Source: Lingula anatina
Lineage: Eukaryota > Brachiopoda > Lingulata > Lingulida > Lingulidae
DNA length: 64,000 bases
Assembly (NCBI RefSeq): GCF_001039355.2
Contig: NW_019773936.1
Location: 240,829-304,828, forward strand
Direction of reading: 5' to 3'
Position numbers and translations under genes: made by a program
Shown: positions 37,486-49,762 of the stretch, in pieces
Position numbering within the stretch: position 1 is the stretch's first letter
How the letters are laid out: each line of letters starts with the position of its first letter
Notes under the pieces: model-generated
The model's database searches: none
What the model was told of the DNA's origin: nothing
The model's input: the letters and a program-made list of their open reading frames with translations, nothing else

Positions 37486-39281
37486 GATTTTGGTACATTC
37501 CAGTAGATATGATATCGGATATCTGAAGGGCTGATTCTGTTTTAATGCTAAGTTGTTAACAGCTTTGCGGGTGTCTCCTCTGTGTTGGCTCCCAGCGGAT
37601 ACATTTTGTTAAATGGTGGGTGGGTCGATGGGGGTTTTAACGCAAGGACGATTTTTGTGTCTCACCTCGCTTGGCAGTTACACGGTACTAGATACGAGGA
37701 CAATTATACCTTATGATACAGTATATAGTGCACAAGAATGGAAACAGTGCGCAGCCTTGTTTCGTATTGCATGATTTTTTAACTTTGTTGGGGACGGAGA
37801 GATTTAAAGTGGGAAACACGTACCTCCAAATCTTACCACGTAACTGTTGTTATACTTTAATATACGTAATGTTAAGTCGACAGTTTAACTACAGCGGTCG
37901 GTTGTAAAAAACAGTGGGAATTGATACATGTGTCTCTGTTTTTTATAAAAAGAAAAAATTCCAGGTGCTGCCTTTTTGCAGTACCTACAGTCCCTTCATG
38001 TACCCTTTTGTGATGGGTACACCCAGCATTCATGTTAAAACTATCAAACAGACAACGATAATGGTGTCACCATGTTTGTTTCTCACTCCTGTGAACCTAT
38101 GTCTGAATAAATCACGAAAACAGCACTTTTCATATAGATCTGTGTCAGTGAGCTATTTATGATGATTAATGACCTGATAAATGAGTGATCCAGTTATATT
38201 CCTTATGAATACGTGAATACCCTAAATGACCATGTTGTAAATAATGCAAAATCACATCTGCCGATTTAAATGCTTGCGACAGAAGTGTTTCTAACTCAAA
38301 CGTATACCTGCAGAGGTGTAACGCGCTTAATTTAAAGATTGCTTCAATAGATTTACGCGAAAATGATACTGTAAAACCGGGTCTGCAACTGGAGTGAGAA
38401 GACGCGTTTCAAAAATGTAATTGCTGTAGATGTGAAAACAATCGACTTAGAAGTACTGGAGGAAATTATGCTAAATCGTGGTACACCACGAACTGTCATA
38501 TTCGTGATTATTTTTCAAATAGTTTTTTAAAGCTTACACATGTAATAAATTAAGGAATGTGCTTAAAGGAACGTGATTTGATGCATTTGTGTCCCACAAA
38601 AATCTTTACTTTGTCCATGCACTGAGCACACTGACACAACAAGTTTTGTCAGTCTCTTCATTAATCTCTCTATGCACTCCGGAACAACTGCAGCATTCAG
38701 TAAAAAGGCTCGTTGGCCAATATACAATCTGGAAAGAATTTAATTTAATTTAATGGGTTTTTTTTTCATTGCTTATAAGTAGTCTAAGTAGGTACTCTCA
38801 GTTTTAATTTTACTATTACATAACAACTACGCAACCGACCATCGTGTAAATTGAGGATGCCAGTATAGTAGAACATTGAGCTACCTAGCGTAATCACTGA
38901 AATACTCCAATACCAATACTTTTTAATATACGGCTCCCAAGTGAGAGGGATATATATATTTTTACCAAGAGGTTGACATAGGCTTCTGCTAATAAAATGA
39001 CCGCACACTATCTTCCCACCGTATGTTGAAGGCCATCACTCCGCAAATGTTACAGAACTTTTCGACTCCACGCACAGACGCGACAGGTGCGTCCTTCAAT
39101 GCAGAGGATACTGTACAAAATAAATGTGGCTTTGATTTTTAACTATGGTTATTTTTTATTGATTGTTCAATATGTGCATTTTTGTGAAAAAAATCCTTTT
39201 TAAGTTGAATAAAGAACAGTAGTTACAGATATGATTTTCTGTATCACTTTACGCATTGCATTAGGAGTGATTTTTCTTTTC

Positions 39282-39308
39282 TTTTTTTTTTTTTTTTTTT
39301 TTTTTTTT
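39282..39308. repeat. Poly-T tract
   Basis: A 27-base T run lying between the two TRIM duplication units. Confidence 0.95.
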
Positions 39309-39440
39309 GCTAGGGGAGTATATTGGTACGAATGAACTAGCGTTATTTTATAAACGAATTCAGTGGGAACAAAAGGTGGTTTGACCTTCCTCATTGGACT
39401 CTGTAACTTTAAACAAGGTTAACAGATAGGCACCCCTATC

Positions 39441-39455
39441 ATGGCACGTCTAACT
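39441..39455 (+). promoter_or_regulatory. Candidate 5' exon end with upstream ORF start, TRIM copy 2
   Basis: ATGGCACGTCTAACT is followed by GTTAGTG, a weaker donor than the GTAAGTG of copy 1. Splicing to the acceptor TTTTCCAG (exon from 39829) would give a 15-codon upstream ORF ending at TGA 39859-39861, six bases before the main ATG. Confidence 0.45.
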
Positions 39456-39867
39456 GTTAGTGTACTATTTTTATATATTATAAATTTTGATATTATGTAC
39501 TGCCTGATAGACCGCTCTGCTTTCTGTACATAGCAGATAAACATACATGCCTTCTCACTGACGTGATATTGTGTATAAAGTTCAAATACGATAAGGTTTT
39601 TGGCAGCGTTTAATCTCTATCATGTTGCTTTACCGGTTAAACCAGTGCAATTATCCAGCATATATGCAACAGTTTTATCAGGTGCGCATTTACAACGTTT
39701 TTGTGTAAGAGAACAATGCGGGGCTTCTTGTTTGCTAATCGGAATTTTTGTTGGTTTATTTGTTTGTTCGTTGGTTTAGTCATCCTCAATTCATCCCTTT
39801 TATAATCTTCTTTTATTATCTTTTCCAGGATTTTTTTACCAAAGCACGACTAAAGAGTTGACTCAGA

Positions 39868-41232
39868 ATGGCAACAAGTAGCCTGGACCAGACCCTAAAT
39901 ACTGCGCTCACCTGCCCAGTATGTCTGGAACTTTACGACGACCCGAGAACTCTACCATGTCAGCATATCTTCTGTTTGGCATGTCTTAGCGGCATTATGA
40001 GGGGGGACAGGTCAGTTTGTTGTCCAATTTGTAGAGAGATAGTCAAAGTGGGACCCAGGGGTACAGCTAGCTTGCCAAGAAGTTTTCTGGCGGCGGGGCT
40101 CGTTGGGGACCTTATAGAGCGTCCTGTAAGTCACGCCGCATCAGGGCATGTCCAAGAGGATCAAAGGGAGATAAAGCGATGCCAAGAGCACCCTACGGAA
40201 GAGATTGTTCTGTTTTGTAGAGAAGAAAGCACCCCGATTTGTTTAAAGTGTTTGGCACAAGGACACGAAAATCATAGATTTACAACAGTAAAAGAAGTTG
40301 CTGCTGAGAGGCGCATTTCTCTTGACAACTGTCTTTCAGATATATCGCCATTGGCCATAGCTTATGACAAAGCACACGAAGAGCTCGAGGACATTATAAG
40401 CACGTGCCAAAATGAAAAAGATTCCATAAGCCAACAAATCACCAACAAAGTTGAAAGTTTGTGTAGTTTAATTAGGAAACAAGGAGACGATTTGCTAAAG
40501 AACGTTGATGAAATATATGCAGATGAAATGGAGCCGTTTTTCACCGGAAGAGAATTGATCAATAGAATCCGTGACCGTATTGGAAACGCACGTCAAAGCG
40601 GGGAGGACTCAATTGAAAATGACTCAGATTTAGACTTTATTGAACATCAACCTCAACTATTTAGTGACCTCATAAAACTAAAAAAGGAAACAATCTTGCC
40701 TCCATCAACTGCCAAAGGATTTAAAGTTACTTTCGTGCCAAAAGTTGTGAGGAGTTTCGATTTGGAACCGAGAACCGCTGGGTTAAGACGAAAGGTTTCG
40801 CCCAAGAAAACCTATACAACAACGAACCTGGAAAATGAAAGTAATAATCTAACAGGTAAACTTGTTCTCAGTAAGCCGTCCTCTTTAAAAACTTGGATGG
40901 ATAGTGCTTCACATGCAGTCCCATTTGTTCGGGTACGAAAACCACATAGCATAGCTGAAATGCTAGATATACTCGGCGACAAGGGGAATTTACAACCATT
41001 AGCAAATGAAGACATTGCGTCTACCTCAGCCATCGCTATGCGACGATCGCAAAGCGCTTCCGCCTTACTCACCGAGCAAGACAGTGAGCATTACGACGCT
41101 ACAGAAAGACGAACCAGTCAAATGCCAATCGATGAATTTTTAGCCGCTTATATTCATACAAGGGATATCAGCGTCGGGTTCTCACAAACACCAAATGCTC
41201 CAGAGTCAGATGAATCATGGTCAGATGGATAA
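39868..41232 (+). CDS. TRIM-like RING/B-box protein, copy 2
   Basis: A single coding exon of 454 residues, paralogous to the gene at 36136 and in the same orientation about 3.7 kb downstream. The RING ligands (C16/C19, C31/H33, C36/C39, C52/C55) and B-box 2 ligands (CQEH, FC, CLKC, H-x2-H) are all intact, so this is not a pseudogene. The coiled-coil region follows. The C-terminal tail keeps the R/K-x-x-S sites and SQMPIDEF and adds SWSDG at the end. Divergence from copy 1 is concentrated around the B-box (for example LRHKKHKF versus QGHENHRF), while most of the RING and the KKETILPPSTAKGFKVTFVP segment are almost or fully identical. Probable E3 ubiquitin ligase; targets unknown. Confidence 0.92.
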   Translation: MATSSLDQTLNTALTCPVCLELYDDPRTLPCQHIFCLACLSGIMRGDRSVCCPICREIVKVGPRGTASLPRSFLAAGLVGDLIERPVSHAASGHVQEDQREIKRCQEHPTEEIVLFCREESTPICLKCLAQGHENHRFTTVKEVAAERRISLDNCLSDISPLAIAYDKAHEELEDIISTCQNEKDSISQQITNKVESLCSLIRKQGDDLLKNVDEIYADEMEPFFTGRELINRIRDRIGNARQSGEDSIENDSDLDFIEHQPQLFSDLIKLKKETILPPSTAKGFKVTFVPKVVRSFDLEPRTAGLRRKVSPKKTYTTTNLENESNNLTGKLVLSKPSSLKTWMDSASHAVPFVRVRKPHSIAEMLDILGDKGNLQPLANEDIASTSAIAMRRSQSASALLTEQDSEHYDATERRTSQMPIDEFLAAYIHTRDISVGFSQTPNAPESDESWSDG

Positions 41233-41439
41233 GAATTTTGTACATTCCAGTAAATAATTAATATCTGAAGAGCTGATTCTGATTTTAGAGCCAATGCATT
41301 AGCCACAAGCAAATTTTGCTGAGGTGGTTTAGTGGGTAGGGGACAAGGACGATTTTCTTCCTCGCTTTGCTTGACAGATACAAGGTATACATGTATCAAA
41401 TAGTTGAAGAGAGCAATTATTAATTGCATGTATTTCATA

Positions 41440-42600
41440 TTCAGAGTTGACATTTAATGGAATATTTTTTCCAAATCATTTTTCTTTTATTTTTTTCCCT
41501 ACTTTTCCGACTTATGAGCGAAAACAAGGGTTTACTTGATTTTTTTCAATGTCAGTGAAATTGGCAGGGAAATTTGCATTTTGGTCAGAGAAAACTGAAT
41601 TTCAAAAAAAAAAAAAAAAAAAAATCAGGGAAAAGTCAGGAAGAAATAAAATTTTAGGAAGATTTTCATATTTTCTAGGGCTATGGCAGTCTTCCAGTAT
41701 AAATTAGCTATACTCTCTGACTTAATTTATCAGTAAGATTTTATCTATGTTAAACTTTGATATATGAATGTTTGTTCATTGTTGTAAATCATGATAAGAA
41801 TTGGTTTAAATAAGATAATTAAACAATTATGAGTGAATAGGACGGTTGTAAGGGATGTGAAGGCAGAAAAACTATGTGGTATTGGTCAATGAAAAACAGG
41901 ATTTGGTCAGTGATAAGTCAATGAAAAATCAGGGAATTTTAAGAATGACGTGATTTCTTCTTAAGTCAACTGCTAATATTTAGATAGTTTTTACCTCCAA
42001 AATTCGATGTCTAGCAGGACATCTTTTTCAGGGAACTATCTCAATATTATCTGTTGACTGAAGAAAAATATCACATCATTCTTATAACATAACACAGCTG
42101 ATGAAATTCTTCTCTGTCGGGGAATTTTATTTGCTCAACTAACTGGCAACCCTGTAGTAGCATGGAAGGAAAGTCGAAAGATATAATGAATTCTGATTAG
42201 AATAGATTTGATGATATTATATACATACATGTATTCTGGTGAGATAAGATACTTTGTATGAACAAATCATAAAAGATGCATTAAAGCAGGTCAATGTCAA
42301 ACACCCCTTACCATATGGTGCTTTATTTAACATAGCGCAGTTGAGAAGGTATAACAATTATTTCATTATTATTGCAAATTTTGATAGAAGTTTAAGGTAA
42401 ACAACATTGGAAGATGAAAAAAATTAAATTCATATACATAGATATATATATACAATGTATAGCCAAAATTACTTTTCTCTAGACCCCCCCCCCCCTCTTA
42501 TCTTTCATTTTCAAACATCAAGACCCCATTTATTTCTGCTTTAAACAAATCCACCCCTGCAACTTATTTATCCGTTTTGGTATGTCTAAAATGTTTATTA
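41440..42600. mobile_element. Extra sequence in TRIM unit 2, possible transposon remnant
   Basis: Most of this stretch has no counterpart in unit 1. It carries a poly-A run (41604-41624) and many near-repeats of TCAGGGAA, GTCAGTGAAA and GTCAATGAAAAA (41540-41940). A CTGGCAACCCTG end-like word lies near 42142. This looks like a degenerate non-autonomous DNA transposon inserted after the duplication, but I could not pair two termini. Confidence 0.4.
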
Positions 42601-43430
42601 AAGCTGTCTAATACACATAACGGTATTGGTGTTATCATGTTTGCTTCGATCATTTTAAATATAGATCTGTCTCAGTGAAGTAATGGTGACTAATATCCCG
42701 ATAAAAGAGTGAATGATTCATTTATATTCCTTATGAATAACCTAAAAAGGCAGGTTATTAACAATGCAAATTTATTCATCTGCCGATTTTAGAAAAATAC
42801 TTGCGACTGAAGTCTTTTTAACTCAAATGTGTACCTGCACATGTGTGACACGCTTAATTAAAAATGATATTTACTTGAAAAATTATGCCGTATGGCCGGT
42901 GTAACAGGAATGGAAGTCCGCTAAGAGACGTAGTACGCTATCCATTACTTTGTACATAGCTGACATTCGTCCCTTATACTAAGCCAATACTCCAACTAAC
43001 CCAAACCTGTACTAATATCATATGGGAGCCCGGACTATTATTCCAAAGACTTGCAGTTACACCGGTTACATGTATGCAACTGGCGGTAAAATTACGCTTT
43101 CTAAACATGTAATTGCTGTAGATATGAAAATAATCGCATTTGTCTCAACCACTCTTAGAAGTAGGCCCAAGTGGGGAAATGCTTTTACACAACGCACTAT
43201 ACTAGATAATAATGTAATTATATTCCAGACATTAGATACTGCACTTTAATGAACATGACTTTGAAATGAATGCATTGAATCTGGATGTCCCGTGAATTTG
43301 AATGTTCATTTTGGGCACTGAAACAAGTTTTGTCACTCTCATGTTGAATCTCGCCGTGTTCTCTGGAACAACTACTGCATCCAGTTAAGAGTTTCATTGC
43401 TCAAAACACTATATGGTAGCACAAACACAA

Positions 43431-44885
43431 TTTGTATTTTTCCTTTTAATTTTTTTTTACTTTGCGCCTGTTGAGGATTATACTGTATCTTATTCATAAC
43501 GCGACATTTACATTATTTAATATATTAAGTAGTTGATATTAAAACAAGACCAAGCATCTATTCAATCTCATCGAATATTATATTCAATTCACTTTTTGCA
43601 GTGCATATAACATAGTGTCGCTTTTATTATTGCATATTATATAGTTGATATTAAAGAAAAACGGTCACCTGGCCTCGATTCAAGGTGGTACAAAATACCC
43701 CCAGGATAATACATAAGCACATCAAGACCCACAACTTTTTCCAAATCCAGAATCAGCCTTCTACAAACATAAAGACACTCTTCGTACACTTTAATTGTCA
43801 TCGGGCAACTAAATCATGTTGATGAACATACGAGTACTCCTTACCAGGGCCACAAGTTTATTCACTTGATTTTCACATTTTTCGCAAGCTTATTCTTTGT
43901 TTATTTCTACACTTGTTTCAGATTTTCTGAAAGAGCTTCACAACCCAGTTGGTTCCTATAAGATAGTAAAGCGATCAGAGAAGGCTTTCTTTCCATCCAA
44001 CCCTCCACCCCCGGCGCATCATTGTTTGGTTCTTTGGTGTAGAAATGGTGGCTTTGGCTTTAATGAATACAAAAATAGGCTGTTTGTTGTCTAGTAGAAT
44101 ACTGTTTAGGCAATGAAGTCGCCCGTTTGTGGTTGAAATGTACAGTAATGCCCTAAGAATATTTCCAAATAACAAATATGCCACCTACACCCATCCTGTT
44201 TTTACTCGTCGTTTGTTTCGTATCGCAATAAATCCAACAATAAATAACAAATTACCATCATAAATGACGAATCTGTTGCGCATATAGACCAGATTTCGTG
44301 ACAATAGGGTAAATGAGGATAAAGGTCAGAGCCTACCACAGCCGTGAGACAGGTAGCTCAGCTTACAACTCTTGTTTGCGCGAGCCTTTCTTCTGTTCCT
44401 ATCAATGGCCCCATGATGGGATAACGTTTATTTCTTCTGGCAGTGTTAACTAGGTGTTTTACTGTCACGTTTATTAGGCTCCAGCCATTAGCGAGTATCG
44501 ATTATTCTTGCGCTGATATAAGTCAGATTAACAAAATGATTTGTTTGTACATTGCATGTAAATCCTCTAGGTGTGACGTCTTCTCAGGCAAAAATATTGC
44601 TGTATCACTGTGTCTAATATGTCCCAGTCGCCATTCATTGAATTTAGATTGTACATGAAGTGTTTGGAAAAAACGTACTGTTTTCCAACGTCAGTGTTAT
44701 ATCATTTCCTAAATGGAACTATCCTTTAATACATTAATTTAAGAATAGCAATAAAATTGGCTATGGCTACTTCCTTAGATGTATTTGGATTTTTTAACCC
44801 ATTAAAAAAAATGAGAAACGTTATATAGGCAAATTCAATTCAAATCTTGAATATGTCTTTGCCAGTTTTTTCCAAATATTTACAC
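43431..44885. other. Gene-free stretch
   Basis: No supported exon. Short frames here match no family and there is no clear repeat. Confidence 0.5.
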
Positions 44886-45042
44886 TTTCTTCCTCATCAG
44901 TGTATGTTCCTCGAGTAACTTCTGTACGCACTTAGTTCAATTGTAGATAGATTGCAACCCCACTAATCATATATATATTATATATTTCTAGTTGTTTTGT
45001 AATAAGATTTCGCAATTTATTTGACCGCCTGTATATACCTTT
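44886..45042 (+). repeat. 157-bp exact duplicate, copy 1 (assembly overlap)
   Basis: Runs from TTTCTTCCTCATCAGTG to TATATACCTT and recurs apparently unchanged at 45048-45204. A single N at 45043 separates the copies, followed by a few extra bases. This is best read as an unmerged contig overlap. Confidence 0.9.
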
Positions 45043-45047
45043 NTTTA

Positions 45048-45204
45048 TTTCTTCCTCATCAGTGTATGTTCCTCGAGTAACTTCTGTACGCACTTAGTTC
45101 AATTGTAGATAGATTGCAACCCCACTAATCATATATATATTATATATTTCTAGTTGTTTTGTAATAAGATTTCGCAATTTATTTGACCGCCTGTATATAC
45201 CTTT
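45048..45204 (+). repeat. 157-bp exact duplicate, copy 2
   Basis: Second copy of 44886-45042. I saw no differences by eye. Confidence 0.9.
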
Positions 45205-47167
45205 AAATGCGCCTTAATAGCTGTAATCCAACTGGGGTTTGAGATTGCATTTTAAGCACTGTATTTTATCATGATCGAAATTTATACAATGCATCTAATG
45301 GACACCGCGATCTTTCCTACATTTTCCAATGGACGAACTTGACTGATTTACTACATGATATCTACCTTTGCTGTCTCCGTGCCAAGTGGCAAACAAAACC
45401 ACCTGTCGCCGTTTTTCATACAGATTGTGCCTTTCCAGGCATCTGCCTCCATCATAAAATCAATAATCGTAGATTGTAAGATTTACTAAATCGTTGGTCT
45501 AAATAAACAAGAGAGTGTATAAAGTGCGTTTGTCCGCAGCGTTGACTTGCCTCTATTAATTTTTTCATTGCCCCAGCAAGGTATTTATTTATTTATGAGC
45601 CATTTTCCGACATTTAGATAATTCTTTCAAATGGTCCCACGTTTTTGTATTAAAACGTTTTTACAATCAATAGCAGTGCTTTACCAATATATCACCAAGA
45701 ACAAAGTTCAAGAACATCTGCATGCCTGGAAATGACAGTAGAGATTTGGCTAAATATTTTATTTCCTTTTTTCTAAATTGTTTCGCTACCCTTTTTTTTT
45801 TGGGGGGGGGGGGGCACCGTCTGATTCTTGAAAAATGCACATAAACACAGTAACAGTTTATAAGTAAGATGTCATTTACTTCTTATATGCAGCTACATAA
45901 ATGGATAAAATATAAATACGCGATCATATTGTAATGGTACTTCATTAACTCTTGCTATAAATACACCTATCACCCTAAATGATCGATTTAAAGGTACTCG
46001 CTTTATCAAATCTACTGCAATAGACATAAATAAATCATATTCATAGTTATTTTTTCGTTTGGTCTTATAAATATACCCCATCAGACGGAGACGGAAAATA
46101 TACAACAGCGTCAGCACATAAAAAAAAAAACACTTCGCTATTTGATATGATGCCTCTCCCTTTAAAGAAGGCGTGAACGACTTTCGTCGGATTCCTCCTC
46201 ATTGTAAAGCCAGTTGTTCAACGTTTTCCGAAATTGAAAGGGCGCCTTGTGTCGAAAGAGCCATTTTATGCCTGGATAAAGAGAAAGGGGTTGATTTTTT
46301 TTTTCAAATATAAAGAATGACTAATGTGGATTTATGATTCGGCGTAAGTACCGGTAGTTAAACTTCACTGGATGTGAAAAAAATAATAATTTGAGTAGTA
46401 TCATACTGTGAGCTGGTTTTGTAATTTGAAATGGACAAGAAATGGACGACCGAAATTAAGAAAATGATCTGAAAAAAGCGTTCGTACGTAGTGTATTGAA
46501 TGCATGAATAGGTACGGCACTGAACATTACGGGAAAAACATCGAAATGTCATCAAAGGTTATCAAAATCCGATTTATGAAACATCACGAAGCAGTAAAAT
46601 GTCTTTGAATTTTCTACACATGCAACAAAGAATGGAAATAACGCATGAATAGACTGCGAACAAGGTCGAAATACGGTCCCATCAAAAACCTGAAATGCAG
46701 ACGATGATTTTAACATGGTTTTTCTCATTTGTCATGAATGCACTTTAACTTAATATACAAATAATTCGATGTTCATACATGCACCAGTGATATATTGGCG
46801 TCATTGAAAATCTTTCTGTACAAAACGTGCAGCTAAGTCTACTTTATGTGAATTCCGAGAGTTACATGTAGATATAGATACATGTATTATCTAGCTCGTT
46901 CGCGTTGTCTTTTGATTTCTTGGTTAATCAGATAAAATAAACCGTCTCCCACGTAAACTTTAGTTTTTTGTTTCTGACATTTGCCAATTTCGCACAGTCC
47001 ATAGGGATAAACTACTCAGTATTTTCATGGCGTAAACTATCATTTTACGGACCAAAACTACCTCGCACGGGATCCGATTTAAATGAACTGCGTTTCTTTT
47101 GTTATCGTTGGGGAAAATTTTGCACCAACGTTATTGGATATCGATTTGAGTTCTCTCGTTTTCTATT
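45205..47167. other. Gene-free stretch, 3' side of the GPCR gene
   Basis: This contains the presumed 3' UTR of the minus-strand GPCR next to 47168, but no clear poly(A) signal was identified. A G run lies at about 45802-45814. No other exon recognised. Confidence 0.45.
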
Positions 47168-47487
47168 TCAAGTTGTCGGGACTAACGACTGTCCTTCTTC
47201 GATGTTGTACGCTGGAGGATCGGATCTTCTTGAAAGACACGAGTCCCCCTTGTAATTATTCACATGGTTCATAACGACCGAGGCCGAAACCGGGGAATTC
47301 ACCAAAGATGAAGCCCTGGAAATATGGGTTGGGTTTGTACTGGAATACGCCGTACTGCTGCGCCTCCTAGTGTCTGGACAGAGATGATTGGTAAGGCTGT
47401 CGACGAAGCACAGGTAAATCCATGGGTTGGTGCAGCTGTTCAAATTGGCAAGAAGCAGGAAAATGGTGACAACCACTTTGCTTGACT
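47168..47487 (-). CDS. Vasopressin/oxytocin-like GPCR, last coding exon (TM7 and tail)
   Basis: The acceptor on the minus strand is TATATTTGCAG with the exon starting at 47487. The split codon G|AG (Glu) restores the frame from the upstream exon. The exon encodes TM7 with LLLANLNSCTNPWIYLCF, where NPWIY is the NPxxY-type motif and the SLNSC-NPWIY form is typical of vasopressin/oxytocin receptors. A cytoplasmic tail follows, with Cys after NHL (possible palmitoylation), a run of Arg and many Ser/Thr, then a stop at 47168-47170. Joined to 49763-50795, the protein is about 450 residues. Confidence 0.9.
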
Positions 47488-49762
47488 CTGCAAATATACA
47501 AAAAACAGCAAACATTTAATATTTGCGAAGACATAACGGAACACCACACAATGTCCACACGCATGTTGCTTTCTCCTTTAGTCAATGACAATGACAATGA
47601 GGTCGTTATTGCATTCTCTTTTCTCTCCATGACCATTACAGTACGTGCTAGTAAGTACAAAATGCTATGTGATTACGAAGAGAAGAGAACTCTTACCAGA
47701 AATCTAAAAAGGGAAAATGTCCCTTCAAATTTGAATATTCCAAGTAGGCCTAAATCACCAAACATGTTATATCATACGAGAAGACAATTTCAAGTACATG
47801 AGTAAGACCAGAACGGTTGTCCTAGGAATGGAAGTTCGGTGCCCATTAGGTTCAGCCGGAAGTATGAGGGTCAGTATATGGAACTCATGGCACCTGTGTA
47901 AAGTAATAGGGAACCGACTACGTTTCCTAGAGGACCATCATTCCTTTTACTGCTTTTACACCAGCCCTCACCAAGCAACAAATGCAGTATGGCGGGCTTA
48001 ATCGGTGTATCACGTCGACACCTCTCCTTGTCTAAAGGCATTAGATGTCCTCTTTAAATTGAAGAAAAGGAAGGAACTGTAGCACGTTCATTTATCCAGC
48101 ACCGCCGAATGCCTCAAATGGCAAAAAACTATCTTTAATAGGGTCGGGAGTGGAGAGGAGGTTTAAAAGAACAAAAATGTTATCCTTCTCGCCGTCTTAG
48201 TATCACGAAATGATTATAAAGATTACATGATGTGATCCTACTTCATTTCGCCCTAAAGCCTCATGACTTATTAACCCTCGTTTTTTACGGATATCTTAGG
48301 GTATATTTCCTCTTTTAAAATCTTCTCGAGCAATTATACGGTGATGGCGTAAAACATGCAGTTGCTGCTTAGTTTACCATTCCGCACGTTTCATTTTAAG
48401 ACAGATTGCAATCCTGATTGTCAGGGCATTACATGCTCTGATCTTAATCGCACGAAAAAAATTGTCGTAATCCCGTAACAAGCTGTATATTGCCTATCCA
48501 TCACCTTGACGGAGCTCACGCTGTTCCTGTTACGAGTATTAAAGGATATTTGTATTTGATGTCGAGAGAGACTGACAAGACAATTTCTCTGAACACAATG
48601 GGGATTCTTATAGATCTATTGGTCTGCACCTTAATCGTTAAACGCTATGAATTGACCAGCGATGATTAACAGTATAAAACCATTTAACTTCTAGTTTTTT
48701 TAGCTAAAAGTAAGGTTTCAGATCCCAATTTTAAAAGAATGAATTCAAACGCTGATATATGGCTTAATCTCTTTCAGTCAATATTTTAGATGCTTTGAAC
48801 TGAGAAAGGTTGTGATAGGGATATGGACGCTAAATCGTACGCATTTTATAAAAAAAAGTTTTATTTTCTCTTTCTGGCACAATTTATGTTTGCATTCATA
48901 CCTATCTATTTTATCAGCACCATGAAACTTTATGGAGAATGATATGGCTCGAATAGGGCAACACAAATTGTAATATTATCATATCAGAAATAAAGAAATA
49001 TGAATTAAAACGGTTACATCTCTATCGTGAAAAAATCAACAAGAAAGGGCACCATATTCTATAGTGGTCGCAATCATTCTGCAAGAAAAGGTTCTCATGA
49101 ATATTTTAGTTGCAAACTCTTTTGAAATAATATTTACGTTTGCGACTTATACGTGTAGGCCTACGAATAAATGAATACATAACCCATATCAACATTCAGA
49201 AGTAAAACACGAGTGTTGACTGTCCAGGAAAACTCTTTTTCAACCGATTTTGATTGCATTTTTGTATTTATATTCGAACATGAACACTGTAGACCTCTCT
49301 GTATTCAATTTTTTCGAAGGGAATTCATTCTTACCAGCTAAAATTCGAAATTCAGATGCTTGTTTACATGCCATTTGGTTGAAATTTTTTAAAACATAAA
49401 ATTAATAGTACAACCTGTACAGCCACGAACAATCCCAAAAACAATTTTTCTTTTGAAAAATACAATTTAGCGCCTTTCCTTATGTAACATTAGATTATAT
49501 ACAGGTGTGCCTGACCAGGTAAAAGAAGTACCCGATATAAAAGCATGATAACATATGTTATAAAAAAGTATGAACCTAGCTAAAGCTAATTAAGAAGCTA
49601 GTTGGCAATTCTCTGCTTATCATTACTTATAATATCAAAAGCTTTGGCACTACATAAAATGCTCCATACCATGGAAAAAACTCTTTTAAACAAAAATGTA
49701 CAAGATGTACCCCTTTGAAGTACATGGATTCAATACAAAATAATTCAATGAGAGATACTTAC
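47488..49762 (-). other. Intron of the GPCR gene between TM6 and TM7
   Basis: A 2.3-kb phase-1 intron with donor GTAAGTATC and acceptor TTTGCAG on the minus strand. Its place between TM6 and TM7 matches the intron position known from vertebrate vasopressin and oxytocin receptor genes. I see no gene inside it. Confidence 0.85.

Larger units (their letters stand above)
35618..38740 (+). repeat. TRIM tandem duplication, unit 1
   Basis: Homology to unit 2 (39392-43430) starts at CAATGGACTCTG and continues through a 5' exon, intron, ORF, 3' flank (ATCTGAAGGGCTGATTCTG; ATAGATCTGTGTCAGTG near 38134; CTGCCGATTT near 38258) to GGAACAACTGCAGCATTCAG near 38682. Boundaries are by eye. The unit is shorter than unit 2, mainly because unit 2 carries an insertion downstream of its ORF. 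Confidence 0.85.
39392..43430 (+). repeat. TRIM tandem duplication, unit 2
   Basis: Homologous to 35618-38740. It starts at CATTGGACTCTG. Homology is lost from about 41430 to 42600, where extra sequence is present, and resumes at ATAGATCTGTCTCAGTG near 42660. It ends near GGAACAACTACTGCATCCAG at about 43370-43430. Confidence 0.85.
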
